From Endozoicomonadaceae bacterium (lineage in GTDB: Bacteria; Pseudomonadota; Gammaproteobacteria; Pseudomonadales; Endozoicomonadaceae): DNA of 29,692 bases. The position numbers and the translations under genes were made by a program. Numbering within the stretch: position 1 is the stretch's first letter; each line of letters begins with the position of its first letter. The stretch spans positions 1-29,692 of the forward strand of contig JAAOIJ010000125.1 in NCBI GenBank assembly GCA_015163815.1, written 5' to 3'. This document shows, one piece after another, positions 8,952-17,878 of the stretch. The notes below the pieces were generated by a model. It saw only the letters and a list, made by a program, of their open reading frames with translations, made no database searches and was not told where the DNA came from.

Positions 8952-10355
8952 ATGCAGATTAAACAGCCTTCTATCTTTCAAATCATCCTCAGCTTTTCTG
9001 TTTTTTTATTATGTGCTTTTTCATTTACTGCCTTATTTAATCTTCCCATACAACTCGTGTTATTTATTGCTTGGTTTATTATGCTGTATTTAGGTATTAA
9101 ACTCGGTCATCCGTATGAAGCGCTAGAACAATCAATTATTCAAGGCATCACAAAAGGATTAGTCGCTATTTTGATTCTTATTGGTGTAGGGGCCTTAGTC
9201 GGCACTTGGATTCATAGCGGCATTGTTGCAGGTCTTATTTATTACAGCTTGAATTTACTCAGCCCAGCCTTCTTCTTACCGATCTGTCTCGTTATTTGCG
9301 CCATTACTTCTTTAGCCACAGGCACATCTTGGGGAACGATTGGAACGACAGGTTTAGCGATGTTAGGCGCTGGCATTAGCATGGGTTTACCCGCCCCCCT
9401 CGTGACGGGTGCTATTTTATCGGGCGCCTATTTTGGAGATAAGCTGTCTCCTTTATCGGATAGTGTTGTTCTGACAGCTTCTGTTTCACGCGTGGTTTTA
9501 ATCGATCATATTAAAGGGATGTTACCGATTAGTTTAACCAGTTTTATATTATCCTTGATACTCTTTACGATGGCAGGCTGGATAGAAATTAACACTGCAC
9601 AGACTATTAATGCAGAACAAATCACACAAACTATTCAGGCTATTTCAACTTGTTTTCATATCAACTGGACTATTTTTATTCCAATTATCTTAACTTTATC
9701 TTTATTAATTATCCGAAAACCTGCTTTTCCAGTGATTTGTTTTGGATCCCTTTTAGGGGTCATTTGGTCCATTTTATTGCAAAATAGCTCTCCGATTGAA
9801 GCCATACAAAGCGTCTATCATCCTGTCTTTGTTCAAATTGATGATGCAGCCATCAATACTTTGTTAAATAAAGGTGGTATTCAAAGTATGCTACCGTCAT
9901 TGATTATTATTTTATTTGGATTAGGACTGGGAGGACTGCTCAATCAAATTGGCATGCTATCTGTTATATCAACTCATTTTATGAAAGCAATTCACGGTGT
10001 GTTTAGTGCAACTGTTGTGACGATATTCACGGCATTATTTGCCAATATTTTTGGTAGTGCCATGTATGTATCTTTAATATTGACACCCACCATTTTAGAT
10101 AAAAGTTATGATAAATTAAAAATAGATCGCAGAATTTTATCAAGAAATACGGAATTTGGAGGCACATTAACATCCGGCATGATCCCATGGAGTGATAACG
10201 GGATTTTCATTACGACTGTCCTTGGACTGTCTACCTTTAGTTATTTACCTTATATGTGGTTAAACTTTTCTTGCATCCTGCTGGCTATTTTATTTTCATA
10301 CCTCGGGTGGTTCAATTACACATCCCCGACTACCGTTTCGTCAGCTGTTAATTGA
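8952..10355 (+). CDS. nhaC: Na+/H+ antiporter, NhaC family
   Basis: This 467-residue, strongly hydrophobic inner-membrane protein has about 11-12 predicted spans and probably exchanges Na+ (or another cation) for H+. The family-diagnostic block GDKLSPLSD (162-170) followed by VLTASVSRVVLIDHIKGMLP is clear, as are GTSWGTIGTTGLAMLGAG (124-141) and the late EFGGTLTSGMIPWSDNG segment. NhaC proteins also include amino-acid/Na+ exchangers (malate-lactate, for example), so the substrate is open. The ribosome site is weak. The start lies 81 bp after fabI, past a hairpin. Its last 40 bp overlap the 3' end of recD2 on the other strand. Confidence 0.88.
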   Translation: MQIKQPSIFQIILSFSVFLLCAFSFTALFNLPIQLVLFIAWFIMLYLGIKLGHPYEALEQSIIQGITKGLVAILILIGVGALVGTWIHSGIVAGLIYYSLNLLSPAFFLPICLVICAITSLATGTSWGTIGTTGLAMLGAGISMGLPAPLVTGAILSGAYFGDKLSPLSDSVVLTASVSRVVLIDHIKGMLPISLTSFILSLILFTMAGWIEINTAQTINAEQITQTIQAISTCFHINWTIFIPIILTLSLLIIRKPAFPVICFGSLLGVIWSILLQNSSPIEAIQSVYHPVFVQIDDAAINTLLNKGGIQSMLPSLIIILFGLGLGGLLNQIGMLSVISTHFMKAIHGVFSATVVTIFTALFANIFGSAMYVSLILTPTILDKSYDKLKIDRRILSRNTEFGGTLTSGMIPWSDNGIFITTVLGLSTFSYLPYMWLNFSCILLAILFSYLGWFNYTSPTTVSSAVN

Positions 10356-12520
10356 TATAAATGCTGCTTCAGTTTCGTTAGTCGTCTATCACTTTCTTGA
10401 TAAACAGCCATAGCTAACGCTTTCTTTTGGGCCAACACAACGACTAACCGCTTACCTCTTGTTACGCCAGTATACACTAAATTTTTTTTCAATAAACTGT
10501 AATGCTGCATACAGAAAGGGATCACGACAACTGGATATTCACTGCCTTGACTTTTATGAATACTGATAGCATACGCTAAGCTTAATTCATTTAACTCATT
10601 AAATTCATACGAAACAAGACGATCATCAAATAAAATCAGTAATTTTCGCACTTCAGTATCAATTTGATCAATAAAACCAATATCACCATTAAAAACTTCT
10701 TTATCATAATTATTCACAGTTTGAATCACTTTGTCACCGGGTGAAAACGTCATACCAGATTTTGTGATTTGAGGAAAAGACTGGCTATTTAATCTATTTT
10801 TTAATGCAAGATTCAAAGCAAGTGATCCTAAAGAACCTCTACGAACAGGTGTTAATACTTGAATATGCTGAATCGGATCGAGTTGTAAGTAATTCGGTAA
10901 GCGCCTTGCCACTAAATCACAAATTTTTTCTTTTATCTCATCAGGATCATCTAAATATAAAGTATAAAAATCACTCGTTTTGTTATGCTTTAATGGCATA
11001 TATCCTTGATTGATTCGATTTGCATTTAAAATAATCTGAGAATCTTTTCCTTGTCTAAACGTTTCTGTTAATCGAACTGTTTTGATTACATTGGATTCAA
11101 TACAATCACGCAATATTTGCCCAGCACCAACAGACGGTAATTGATCCACATCGCCAACTAAAATCAAAGCGGCATGTTTTGGTATTGCTTTTAATAAATG
11201 ATGCATTAACAGCATGTCGAGCATCGAAGCTTCATCAACGATTAAAATATCAAGCGTTAGCACATTACTTTCATCATGCTTAAATTGCAAAGTAATGGGA
11301 GAAAATTCTAACAATCGATGGATTGTTTTCGCAGTATAGCCTGTCGCTTCAGATAATCTTTTAGCCGCTCGACCTGTGGGAGCACAGAGCATTGGTGTGA
11401 TTGATTTTTGAGAGAGCAGCTTTAACAGGCTATTAATAATCGTTGTTTTGCCAACGCCAGGCCCACCTGTCACAATACATACTTTTTCAGATAATAAAGT
11501 CATTAAAGCTTCTTTTTGAGAAGCGGAAGGGATCAGATGAGCTTGTTTTTCTAACCAAGCGAAGGAAGCTGGAATATCAAAAGCATCCCAAGGTGGGCGG
11601 CCTTGCATTAAATCAAATAAATTCTGAGCTAAACACGCTTCACTATAAAAAAGATGCTTTAAAAAAACAACAGTTTCTCCGTCAATTTGGTTTGAAATTA
11701 AGTGGGAAGCGTTGATTTCATGTGTAATGGCCGACTGAACAAGATCAACTGGCACTTTTAATAATTCAGCTGATTTTTCAATTAACTGCTCTATTTTTAC
11801 TGCGCAATGCCCTTGATTAGAGCAGGTTGTTAATACATAATGAATACCGGCTTGCACTCGAAAAGCAGCATCATGCGAAATATTTGTTTTTTTAGCAATA
11901 TCATCTGCTGTTTTAAATCCGATACTGTCAATATCAGCGATCAAACGATACGGATTTTCTTGGATATATTGCAGCACATCATCACCATAACACTTATACA
12001 CTTGAGCGGCTCTACTGCCTTGAATACCATAAGATTGCAAAGCAATCATAATATGACGATGATGACCATGATTAGACCAGCTGGATAAAATAGCTTGTAG
12101 TCGTTTTCCTCCAATGCCTTCTACTTCAAGCAAACGCTTGGGCTCATGTGTCATCACATCAAAAATATCGCGACCAAAGGCATTGGTCATAATTTTAGCT
12201 ACATGAGGACCTACACCTTTAATAACACCAGAAGAAAGATATTTTTCAATATCTTTTAGATGATTGGGTTCGCTAAACGCTAAATAAAAGGCTTTGAATT
12301 GTTTACCATGAACAGCATGCTGAATCCATTCTCCTTTGCACTCAATCTGAAACCCTTCTTGTACATGCAGTGTTGTCCCGACCACACAAATATTGTTTGA
12401 TTCTTCTTCAAGACGAACTGATAAGACACAATAACCACTTTCAGTACTATGAAATATAATGCGTTCAACAAAACCCGTTAATCGAGTTGTTTCCTGTAAT
12501 TCCAGTGCATTATTGGGCAT
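10316..12520 (-). CDS. recD2: RecD2-like ATP-dependent DNA helicase (SF1B)
   Basis: This 734-residue 5'-3' DNA helicase of the RecD2 type is thought to act in repair and replication-fork processing without RecBC. It has an N-terminal OB-like region (LTGFVERIIFHSTESGYCVLSVRL), then two helix-hairpin-helix-like motifs (SGVIKGVGPHVAKI about 97-110 and LLEVEGIGGKRL about 130-141) that separate RecD2 from the shorter RecBCD RecD. Helicase motifs follow: Walker A GGPGVGKT (352-359), APTGRAAKRLSEATG, Walker B DILIVDEASMLD, GDVDQLPSVGAGQIL and the C-terminal AISIHKSQGSEYPVVVIP. It starts 42 bp after the DUF2069-like gene and 3'-overlaps nhaC. The ribosome site is weak. Confidence 0.93.
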   Translation of the reverse strand: MPNNALELQETTRLTGFVERIIFHSTESGYCVLSVRLEEESNNICVVGTTLHVQEGFQIECKGEWIQHAVHGKQFKAFYLAFSEPNHLKDIEKYLSSGVIKGVGPHVAKIMTNAFGRDIFDVMTHEPKRLLEVEGIGGKRLQAILSSWSNHGHHRHIMIALQSYGIQGSRAAQVYKCYGDDVLQYIQENPYRLIADIDSIGFKTADDIAKKTNISHDAAFRVQAGIHYVLTTCSNQGHCAVKIEQLIEKSAELLKVPVDLVQSAITHEINASHLISNQIDGETVVFLKHLFYSEACLAQNLFDLMQGRPPWDAFDIPASFAWLEKQAHLIPSASQKEALMTLLSEKVCIVTGGPGVGKTTIINSLLKLLSQKSITPMLCAPTGRAAKRLSEATGYTAKTIHRLLEFSPITLQFKHDESNVLTLDILIVDEASMLDMLLMHHLLKAIPKHAALILVGDVDQLPSVGAGQILRDCIESNVIKTVRLTETFRQGKDSQIILNANRINQGYMPLKHNKTSDFYTLYLDDPDEIKEKICDLVARRLPNYLQLDPIQHIQVLTPVRRGSLGSLALNLALKNRLNSQSFPQITKSGMTFSPGDKVIQTVNNYDKEVFNGDIGFIDQIDTEVRKLLILFDDRLVSYEFNELNELSLAYAISIHKSQGSEYPVVVIPFCMQHYSLLKKNLVYTGVTRGKRLVVVLAQKKALAMAVYQESDRRLTKLKQHLYQLTADETVVGDV

Positions 12521-12562
12521 GATTGATTACAACCTGTTCAGTAAAAGAGTCTCTTAAATCAA

Positions 12563-12943
12563 TCAATTTTTTATTTTTTTAGCATACCGAATAGAGGCCA
12601 TACTAAAACAAAAAATGCAAACCGTCAAACCAATCGAAATAGCTTGCGTAAAACTACGTGTAGGCAAACAAAATCCGACAACAGCGCTAATAAAATAAAA
12701 CATAATCATAAAACATAATCCAATCAGTCCAGCAGTATACCCTTTGATTAAAACTGGAAAAAATAACAAAATCGGTAATATTTTAATCCAAAAAATAATA
12801 TGCGTAATATTCGGAGTTAAAGGCCTGATTAAAAAATGATCGATCGTCAGTATGATTAAGAATAAAATATACAGTATTTGCGTTAAATGCAACCAATAAT
12901 TGATGGGGCCACAATGATGGAGTATCTGTTTCAATGTCAACAT
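12563..12943 (-). CDS. DUF2069-like inner-membrane protein
   Basis: This 126-residue protein consists largely of four hydrophobic spans. The block IKILPILLFFPVLIKG followed by MFYFISAVVG and a final span resembles the DUF2069 family of small proteobacterial membrane proteins, whose hallmark is a K-LPLLL-P--L-G stretch followed by YF-E. The glutamate of that motif is Ser/Ala here, so membership is likely but not certain. Function is unknown for the family. It lies between cvpA and recD2 with gaps of 52 and 42 bp, which suggests one transcript. Confidence 0.65.
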   Translation of the reverse strand: MLTLKQILHHCGPINYWLHLTQILYILFLIILTIDHFLIRPLTPNITHIIFWIKILPILLFFPVLIKGYTAGLIGLCFMIMFYFISAVVGFCLPTRSFTQAISIGLTVCIFCFSMASIRYAKKIKN

Positions 12944-12995
12944 GAGATAAAATATAGCCTATATGATCAAAATAAAAAACGCGGTTATGCCGACA

Positions 12996-13484
12996 TCAAT
13001 TGAAATATGTTAATATATTGGGTATTTTATGATGATTAATCCAAATCACTGCTTGTTCAACATAAGGCAAAATATCAGATGTTAAGCGAACTGGGTGAAA
13101 ATAAAACGGGGTATAGAAAAAAATACCAATCCAATATAAAAAGATGAGTGAACCATGCACGACACCTAAAATTAAACCGACGACTCGCGACAGAATATGC
13201 GGAAAAATATTGACTAGCAAAGGCGTCAGTAATAACTTCAATAAAGCACTGACACTGATTAAAATCACGGCAAGTAATAAGGCAGACACTAAGTAATTTC
13301 CCAGTTCATGCTCTAAACCATAATGCGCGATATAATCTTGCAGTATGCTTTGAAAATGAACAGAAATAAAAATAATCGCGCACCAGATTAAGATTGAAAA
13401 TATCTCTGATTTGGAACCTTTGAAGGCACCTGACAGACCAAACAATCCGATGAAGCCAAAAATACAGCAATCGATAAGACTCAT
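12996..13484 (-). CDS. cvpA: CvpA family membrane protein
   Basis: This 162-residue protein has four predicted membrane spans. It shows the CvpA pattern: a start of the DCCIFGFIGLFGLSGAFKGSKSEI type, then a long hydrophobic span, a helical loop, and VVGLILGVVHGSLIF in the third/fourth-span region. CvpA was named for colicin V production and has been linked to envelope homeostasis; its biochemical role is unclear. In many gammaproteobacteria cvpA precedes purF, but here it heads a series with the DUF2069-like gene and recD2, and no purF is in the window. A 233-bp gap with no feature I can support separates it from the mnmC-type gene. Confidence 0.88.
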   Translation of the reverse strand: MSLIDCCIFGFIGLFGLSGAFKGSKSEIFSILIWCAIIFISVHFQSILQDYIAHYGLEHELGNYLVSALLLAVILISVSALLKLLLTPLLVNIFPHILSRVVGLILGVVHGSLIFLYWIGIFFYTPFYFHPVRLTSDILPYVEQAVIWINHHKIPNILTYFN

Positions 13485-13717
13485 GTTAATGCAACCTTTT
13501 TGCTTTAGGCTATTGACTCAATATCATATAATATCCAACATGGCATTATAATAACAATAGATTGAACGAATAGCACAATACATTTTACAATAGTCCTCAT
13601 AAAAACAAAAGCCATGCAGCGCCATAGGCTCATAAAAATAAGAGCCGTGCATCATGTATGCTGACATGAAGGTGAGCTGCTATTTAAATTAAATCCACCA
13701 TCAACAACAACTCATAC

Positions 13718-14959
13718 TCATGCATTCAGTGTTCGCCGAATTAAACAGCGCGCTAAAAATCGACTCGGATGCATACTTTGTAATAACAATTCTGGCAGCA
13801 TACTGGTTTCACCATTCAAAGCAGCGGCAATGTATTCTCCACCTAAGGGCGCGGTTGTTAGACCTCTAAAGCCATGCCCTATGGTGACATAACATTGCGG
13901 AAGATAAACTGGTAGCGCCTCAAATTGAGCATTGGCATCATACTGCAATCGAGCATACTGTTTGCAAAAGATATCTGTATTCACAACAGGCCCAATAATA
14001 GGTAATTTATCAGGTGTCACCGATCTTAATCCAACCCAACCAGTCATCATGCTAGGTTTGCTTTGATTACTTAGCATCAAAGCTTGCGCTAATTCAGGAG
14101 CGTCAGATAATAAATGAAACCAATTGGTTTCATGATCCGATGCACGCTCCAGTAAAGAATAATCCCCTAATTGATTGGTTGCCCCCACACTGTGCCAATG
14201 TTTGAATGCAGGCGTTAAATAATGACGGCCTTGCAATATCATTTTCCAAGTGGCACTTTGTTGTGTTTCAGGCACATAAGAGATTTGACCTCGCATCACT
14301 TGCGAGGGCCATTTTAAATTGGCAAATAATTGAGAGGCTAAATAACTATTAGCAATAATTAAAGCCGTTGTAGAGAATACTGCTTGGTTACTGGTTTTTA
14401 GCTGCCAATTTTGATTGATTCGATCGATCGATATGATATCAAGACTGCCTTTAAAAGTAATATTTTGATGTTGGAGTAATTGGTTGCAAAATCGAGATAA
14501 ATTGACCCATCCACCTGAATAAATCGCCGTAGACAAATCCTGATCACTTTCATTTTCTGTTTTCAAAGGATTTGAGATGTGATCGTGAGACTGCTTGTAT
14601 GCTGTCAGTGTCATTTTATCGTCAGGATGCAAATGCAATACACCAGGCCAGTCCCAATCTTCGCCTATAGACTCACCACAAATCGCATGTAATACTTGTT
14701 GCGTATAGGCTTGGCCAACAGACCATAACTGCTGAATAAGAGGCTGCGCATTAGAAGGTTTAACCGTTAAAATAGCTTGCTGATTACTGGAGGCGCCTGT
14801 GGCAGGCGCAGAGGCTTTGTCAAGAATATCCACTATCCAACCACGCTTAGCCATAGCATAAGCGGCGCTGCAGCCAGCTAGTCCTGCTCCAATAATCAGT
14901 ACTTTTTTGGTTATACTAACAGTCGGTTGGTATGAGTGAAGCCATATTTTATGTTTCAA
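13718..14959 (-). CDS. mnmC: Stand-alone MnmC oxidoreductase domain (tRNA modification)
   Basis: This 413-residue FAD protein corresponds to the C-terminal half of E. coli MnmC, which removes the carboxymethyl group of cmnm5s2U34 in tRNA. The FAD fold GAGLAGCSAAYAMAKRGW begins at residue 24. The MnmC-specific blocks are TGASSNQQAI, RGQISYVP, VGLRSVTPDKLPIIGP, GHGFRGLTTAPLGGEYIAA (361-379) and a final LHPSRFLARCLIRR-like tail (here MHPSRFL). The N-terminal methyltransferase domain is missing. An in-frame TAA 12 bases upstream of the start rules out a longer frame, and the neighbouring gene ends 34 bp away. The start appears to be TTG at 14959 with AAGG about 12 bases upstream. Other DadA/ThiO-like oxidases are less likely given the C-terminal motifs. 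Confidence 0.85.
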   Translation of the reverse strand: MKHKIWLHSYQPTVSITKKVLIIGAGLAGCSAAYAMAKRGWIVDILDKASAPATGASSNQQAILTVKPSNAQPLIQQLWSVGQAYTQQVLHAICGESIGEDWDWPGVLHLHPDDKMTLTAYKQSHDHISNPLKTENESDQDLSTAIYSGGWVNLSRFCNQLLQHQNITFKGSLDIISIDRINQNWQLKTSNQAVFSTTALIIANSYLASQLFANLKWPSQVMRGQISYVPETQQSATWKMILQGRHYLTPAFKHWHSVGATNQLGDYSLLERASDHETNWFHLLSDAPELAQALMLSNQSKPSMMTGWVGLRSVTPDKLPIIGPVVNTDIFCKQYARLQYDANAQFEALPVYLPQCYVTIGHGFRGLTTAPLGGEYIAAALNGETSMLPELLLQSMHPSRFLARCLIRRTLNA

Positions 14960-14992
14960 AAAATGAGATTACCTTAATCAGTCAGATTCATA

Positions 14993-17185
14993 TTATAACT
15001 CTGTTTCCATCGATGATACAGGAAAAGTACTGAATGATTCATGCATATAATCATGATAACGCTGGAAATCTCTTTCATGACGAACAACTGGCTCCTGATG
15101 AGTCATCAACTGCTCAAACCAAGTACCTTCTGAAACTGAAGATGTAGACACAGGTCTACCCTTCACGGTAACATATTGATTTGGTGTTAAGATCCCCAAT
15201 CTAAGTAATTTTTCAAGCCCTGTCTTCCAAATGGATAGCATATTCATCTGTTGATTCTGTTTTGCCTGCATAAAAGCAGACTGACCTTCCGCATTCATCG
15301 CTAAACACCATTGAAAAATCATGTCTTTTTCTTGAAAGCTTAATTGTTTTTGCTGATGTAATTGAGCAGGCCAGTCTAATAATGTTGTTAGCATCGCTTC
15401 TTTTCCTAAACGAGAAGCGTCAGATAAATAAGATGTTCTGCTGTCATTATCTGAAAATAATAAATTAAATATATCTAGATCATGCTCCTGATGTTTTTTT
15501 GATCGCAACTTGCGCATTTGATCAAATACAATCTCTAAAGCAGCTAGATTATCGTATTGAACAGCTGTTGATAAAAAAGCATGATCTTGTATTTTTTCTA
15601 AGCAGGATACAATATAAAAGGCATCTTTTACCTTGAAAAGACGACCTTTGAATAAATAAGTAAAATAACAATACAATCCATCAGAGAATCGGTTATTCTG
15701 AAATAACGCATCAAGGCTTGATAGATCATGATTTTCAGAAAAAATTAACCTGAAGACATCATCTTCAGTTAAATATCCAGCATCAAATAAATATTCAATA
15801 CAACTGAGCATCATAGAGACACTCTCAACATTACCTCGCAAGAAAGCACAATATAACCCTGAAAAATTGACTGTATTATCTCTTGTTCCACAAGAATACT
15901 TCGCTAATAGGAGTGCCTGTAGATTGTTATGAGATAAAACCTGATGATCTGCTAACTCAACAATAAAATTCAAAAAACACGATAATGCTTGAGTATTTTC
16001 ATCCAAAAACAATTGTTTTAACTTAGATTTTTTATTAAAATCAAGACCTGATAAAATCTCATACAAAGCCAATTCATCTTCTGAACTTAATGGTTTAGTT
16101 AAGTTGAAGTTATGTTTTAACTGATAAAATAAGGCATCGAGTGTTTTATGGTACCCATAGATTAAATGATGACTCGTACATTGCTTATTCAACATAACCT
16201 GTCTTAAATGTTGCAAACTAGTGATACCAAATTCTGCTAAATCAGTCGATATATTCACTTCGCCATACAAACCATGCACCATTAAAATAGCAAATATATC
16301 AGCATCAAGAGGCGCACAGTAATTTAATTTGATAGATGAACAATGACTTCGATCTTGATTGATCATATTGAATAACAAAAAACCTTCGGATGTTTCAGCA
16401 TAATAATCCAGCATATATTTTGGAATAAAGCTCAAAATAGATTGCCAAGCATGATGATTATCTATATTCACTTCAACAGCCGTTTTTTGTGTCAAAATGT
16501 GCGTAATATCAAAATACTGATATTGAAAAGTTTGATTGGGATCATAAGCTATCATCCAACCTGTATTATCCTGTCGTCGATAACTGATAATAGCCATCGC
16601 ATGATTTGTATTACATAATAGATAACGATTAACCGTCTCAACGGTCGACTGATAAAACATAGACTCCATCATGTCTCCAAAATACTGAAAATTAGAGGCA
16701 TATAAATCCACTCCAACGTTAAATCCAATATAAGCATGACAATCATCGCTTGGCTTTATATTTGACATATAAGGGATGTCATGAACTGATTTTAGTGCTG
16801 GAAATTCGTTATGCTGATAACCATCAAAATCACTTAAAAAAGCATAAGCATACTGCAGACAAAAAATACACCTGTCATCATCAAAATCAATATTTTGAAT
16901 CTGACCATTACAGCATATATTTGATAGTTTATCATTAAGATTAACTCTTTTACTTCGAATATTCACCTGACTAGATGCAATAGGAGTCAATACATCGGAG
17001 TGCTGTGATCTCGATGCGACAATCAATTGATGAGTTTGCACTTGATGGATACGAGATGATAAGGATTCACCTGAAAAGTTTGTATTTTTTCCGGGAAAAG
17101 CTTCTACAAAAAAACTAAAAAATAAAATGAAAATCCATAAAAAAAATTTATTTTGATTATATATAAAAAGAGCAATTAAACACAT
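14993..17185 (-). CDS. Putative secreted cysteine-protease-like effector with ankyrin-like repeats (paralogue 1)
   Basis: I do not recognise a named gene. An ATG lies at 17194, but AAGGA sits eight bases before the ATG at 17185, giving 730 residues. The N-terminus is a hydrophobic segment (FFLWIFILFFSFFVEA) ending in a signal-peptidase-like VEA-F. A region with FCLQYAYAFLSDFDG (C109), CNTNHAMAIISYRR (H195) and WMIAYDPNQ (D215) matches the Cys...His...(Y/F)DPN order of papain-like YopT/C58 proteases. From about residue 430 come degenerate helical repeats of ankyrin type (SGLYCAFLRGNVESVSMML; TAVQYDNLAALEIVFDQM; ASRLGKEAMLTTLLDW). Its paralogue starts 2.8 kb upstream. A secreted host-directed enzyme is inference; protease activity and ankyrin fold are unproven. 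Confidence 0.8.
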   Translation of the reverse strand: MCLIALFIYNQNKFFLWIFILFFSFFVEAFPGKNTNFSGESLSSRIHQVQTHQLIVASRSQHSDVLTPIASSQVNIRSKRVNLNDKLSNICCNGQIQNIDFDDDRCIFCLQYAYAFLSDFDGYQHNEFPALKSVHDIPYMSNIKPSDDCHAYIGFNVGVDLYASNFQYFGDMMESMFYQSTVETVNRYLLCNTNHAMAIISYRRQDNTGWMIAYDPNQTFQYQYFDITHILTQKTAVEVNIDNHHAWQSILSFIPKYMLDYYAETSEGFLLFNMINQDRSHCSSIKLNYCAPLDADIFAILMVHGLYGEVNISTDLAEFGITSLQHLRQVMLNKQCTSHHLIYGYHKTLDALFYQLKHNFNLTKPLSSEDELALYEILSGLDFNKKSKLKQLFLDENTQALSCFLNFIVELADHQVLSHNNLQALLLAKYSCGTRDNTVNFSGLYCAFLRGNVESVSMMLSCIEYLFDAGYLTEDDVFRLIFSENHDLSSLDALFQNNRFSDGLYCYFTYLFKGRLFKVKDAFYIVSCLEKIQDHAFLSTAVQYDNLAALEIVFDQMRKLRSKKHQEHDLDIFNLLFSDNDSRTSYLSDASRLGKEAMLTTLLDWPAQLHQQKQLSFQEKDMIFQWCLAMNAEGQSAFMQAKQNQQMNMLSIWKTGLEKLLRLGILTPNQYVTVKGRPVSTSSVSEGTWFEQLMTHQEPVVRHERDFQRYHDYMHESFSTFPVSSMETEL

Positions 17186-17810
17186 AACATACATCCTTGT
17201 AATGTGATATATTATTTTTCTAAATCAATAAAATAAACATCAATAATTTATTGTTAATAGTTTCAATCTATTATCAAGCATATTTTTTGAATAAAAAAAA
17301 ATAATGAATTATTTTATCAATAAATACATTATAACGCCTTGCATGAATATAAGGGCGTCGAATCCCTTTATACCATTAGCATAGCAGTGCATGACTATAA
17401 TGAGCTGAGTAATAACAATCAATAATCTGAGATCTTTGCAATAAGCAGTTCAATGGATAATTTATGTATTTTTTTATTCAAACAACACATAAATTACTTT
17501 ATTTTTTAAACTATTTTAATAAAAAAGATCATATCAGGAGTCTTTGTTATCTTATTGCAAAGGTTTCAATCTGATTACTGTACATATCGCCATTTTAGAA
17601 TATAACTCTAGAAAAAAATCGATAAAACGAGGTCTATCTTCAAAAGATAGTCAGTATTGCTATTTATCAGAAGGCCTCATATGAAAAAAAGCAGAAAAAC
17701 AAAAATAAGCAATATTTTTTAGACAATCTATTCAGAAACGCGATACACAGCTGAAAAGTCTGTTCACACAGGCATCAATGCGATTATACTTCAATAGATC
17801 CCTGCTTTTA
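15160..17810. repeat. Tandem duplication, unit 1 (gene plus upstream DNA)
   Basis: Matches unit 2 at about 17960-20515, covering nearly all of the gene and about 450 bp of its upstream DNA once the MITE is removed. Edges are approximate and judged by eye. The extreme C-terminal tails of the two proteins and the sequence beyond them differ. Confidence 0.75.
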
Positions 17811-17878
17811 CAAGTCTTTGATTCAGTGTTTTTTGAAACACAGATATTTCAAGATATCATCAAATCAAACTAGACTGC
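17186..17878. other. Intergenic region with MITE and duplicated leader DNA
   Basis: No gene is seen. The sequence next to paralogue 1 (17186-17427) and that from 17569 to about 17810 match the region upstream of paralogue 2 (19994 to about 20515). A MITE (17428-17568) interrupts the match. A leftward promoter must lie within the first 150 bp, which are extremely AT-rich; TTGATT occurs there, but no -10 can be singled out. Confidence 0.65.
17428..17568. mobile_element. MITE copy 1 (141 bp, 18-bp terminal inverted repeats)
   Basis: The ends are TGAGATCTTTGCAATAAG (17428-17445) and CTTATTGCAAAGGTTTCA (17551-17568), reverse complements at 17 of 18 positions. The interior is non-coding and nearly identical to the copy at 22059-22166, except for 33 extra bases that include a 9-bp inverted repeat (17459-17467 with 17487-17495). 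The equivalent position upstream of paralogue 2 (near 20247) lacks the element and reads straight through. The ends resemble those of IS5-type elements, but the parent is not identified. Confidence 0.8.

Noticed and set aside
13485..13717. Possible RNA gene between cvpA and the mnmC-type gene
   Set aside because: Only weak partial repeats around GCCATGCAGC and GAGCCGTGCATC; no tRNA fold or convincing hairpin.
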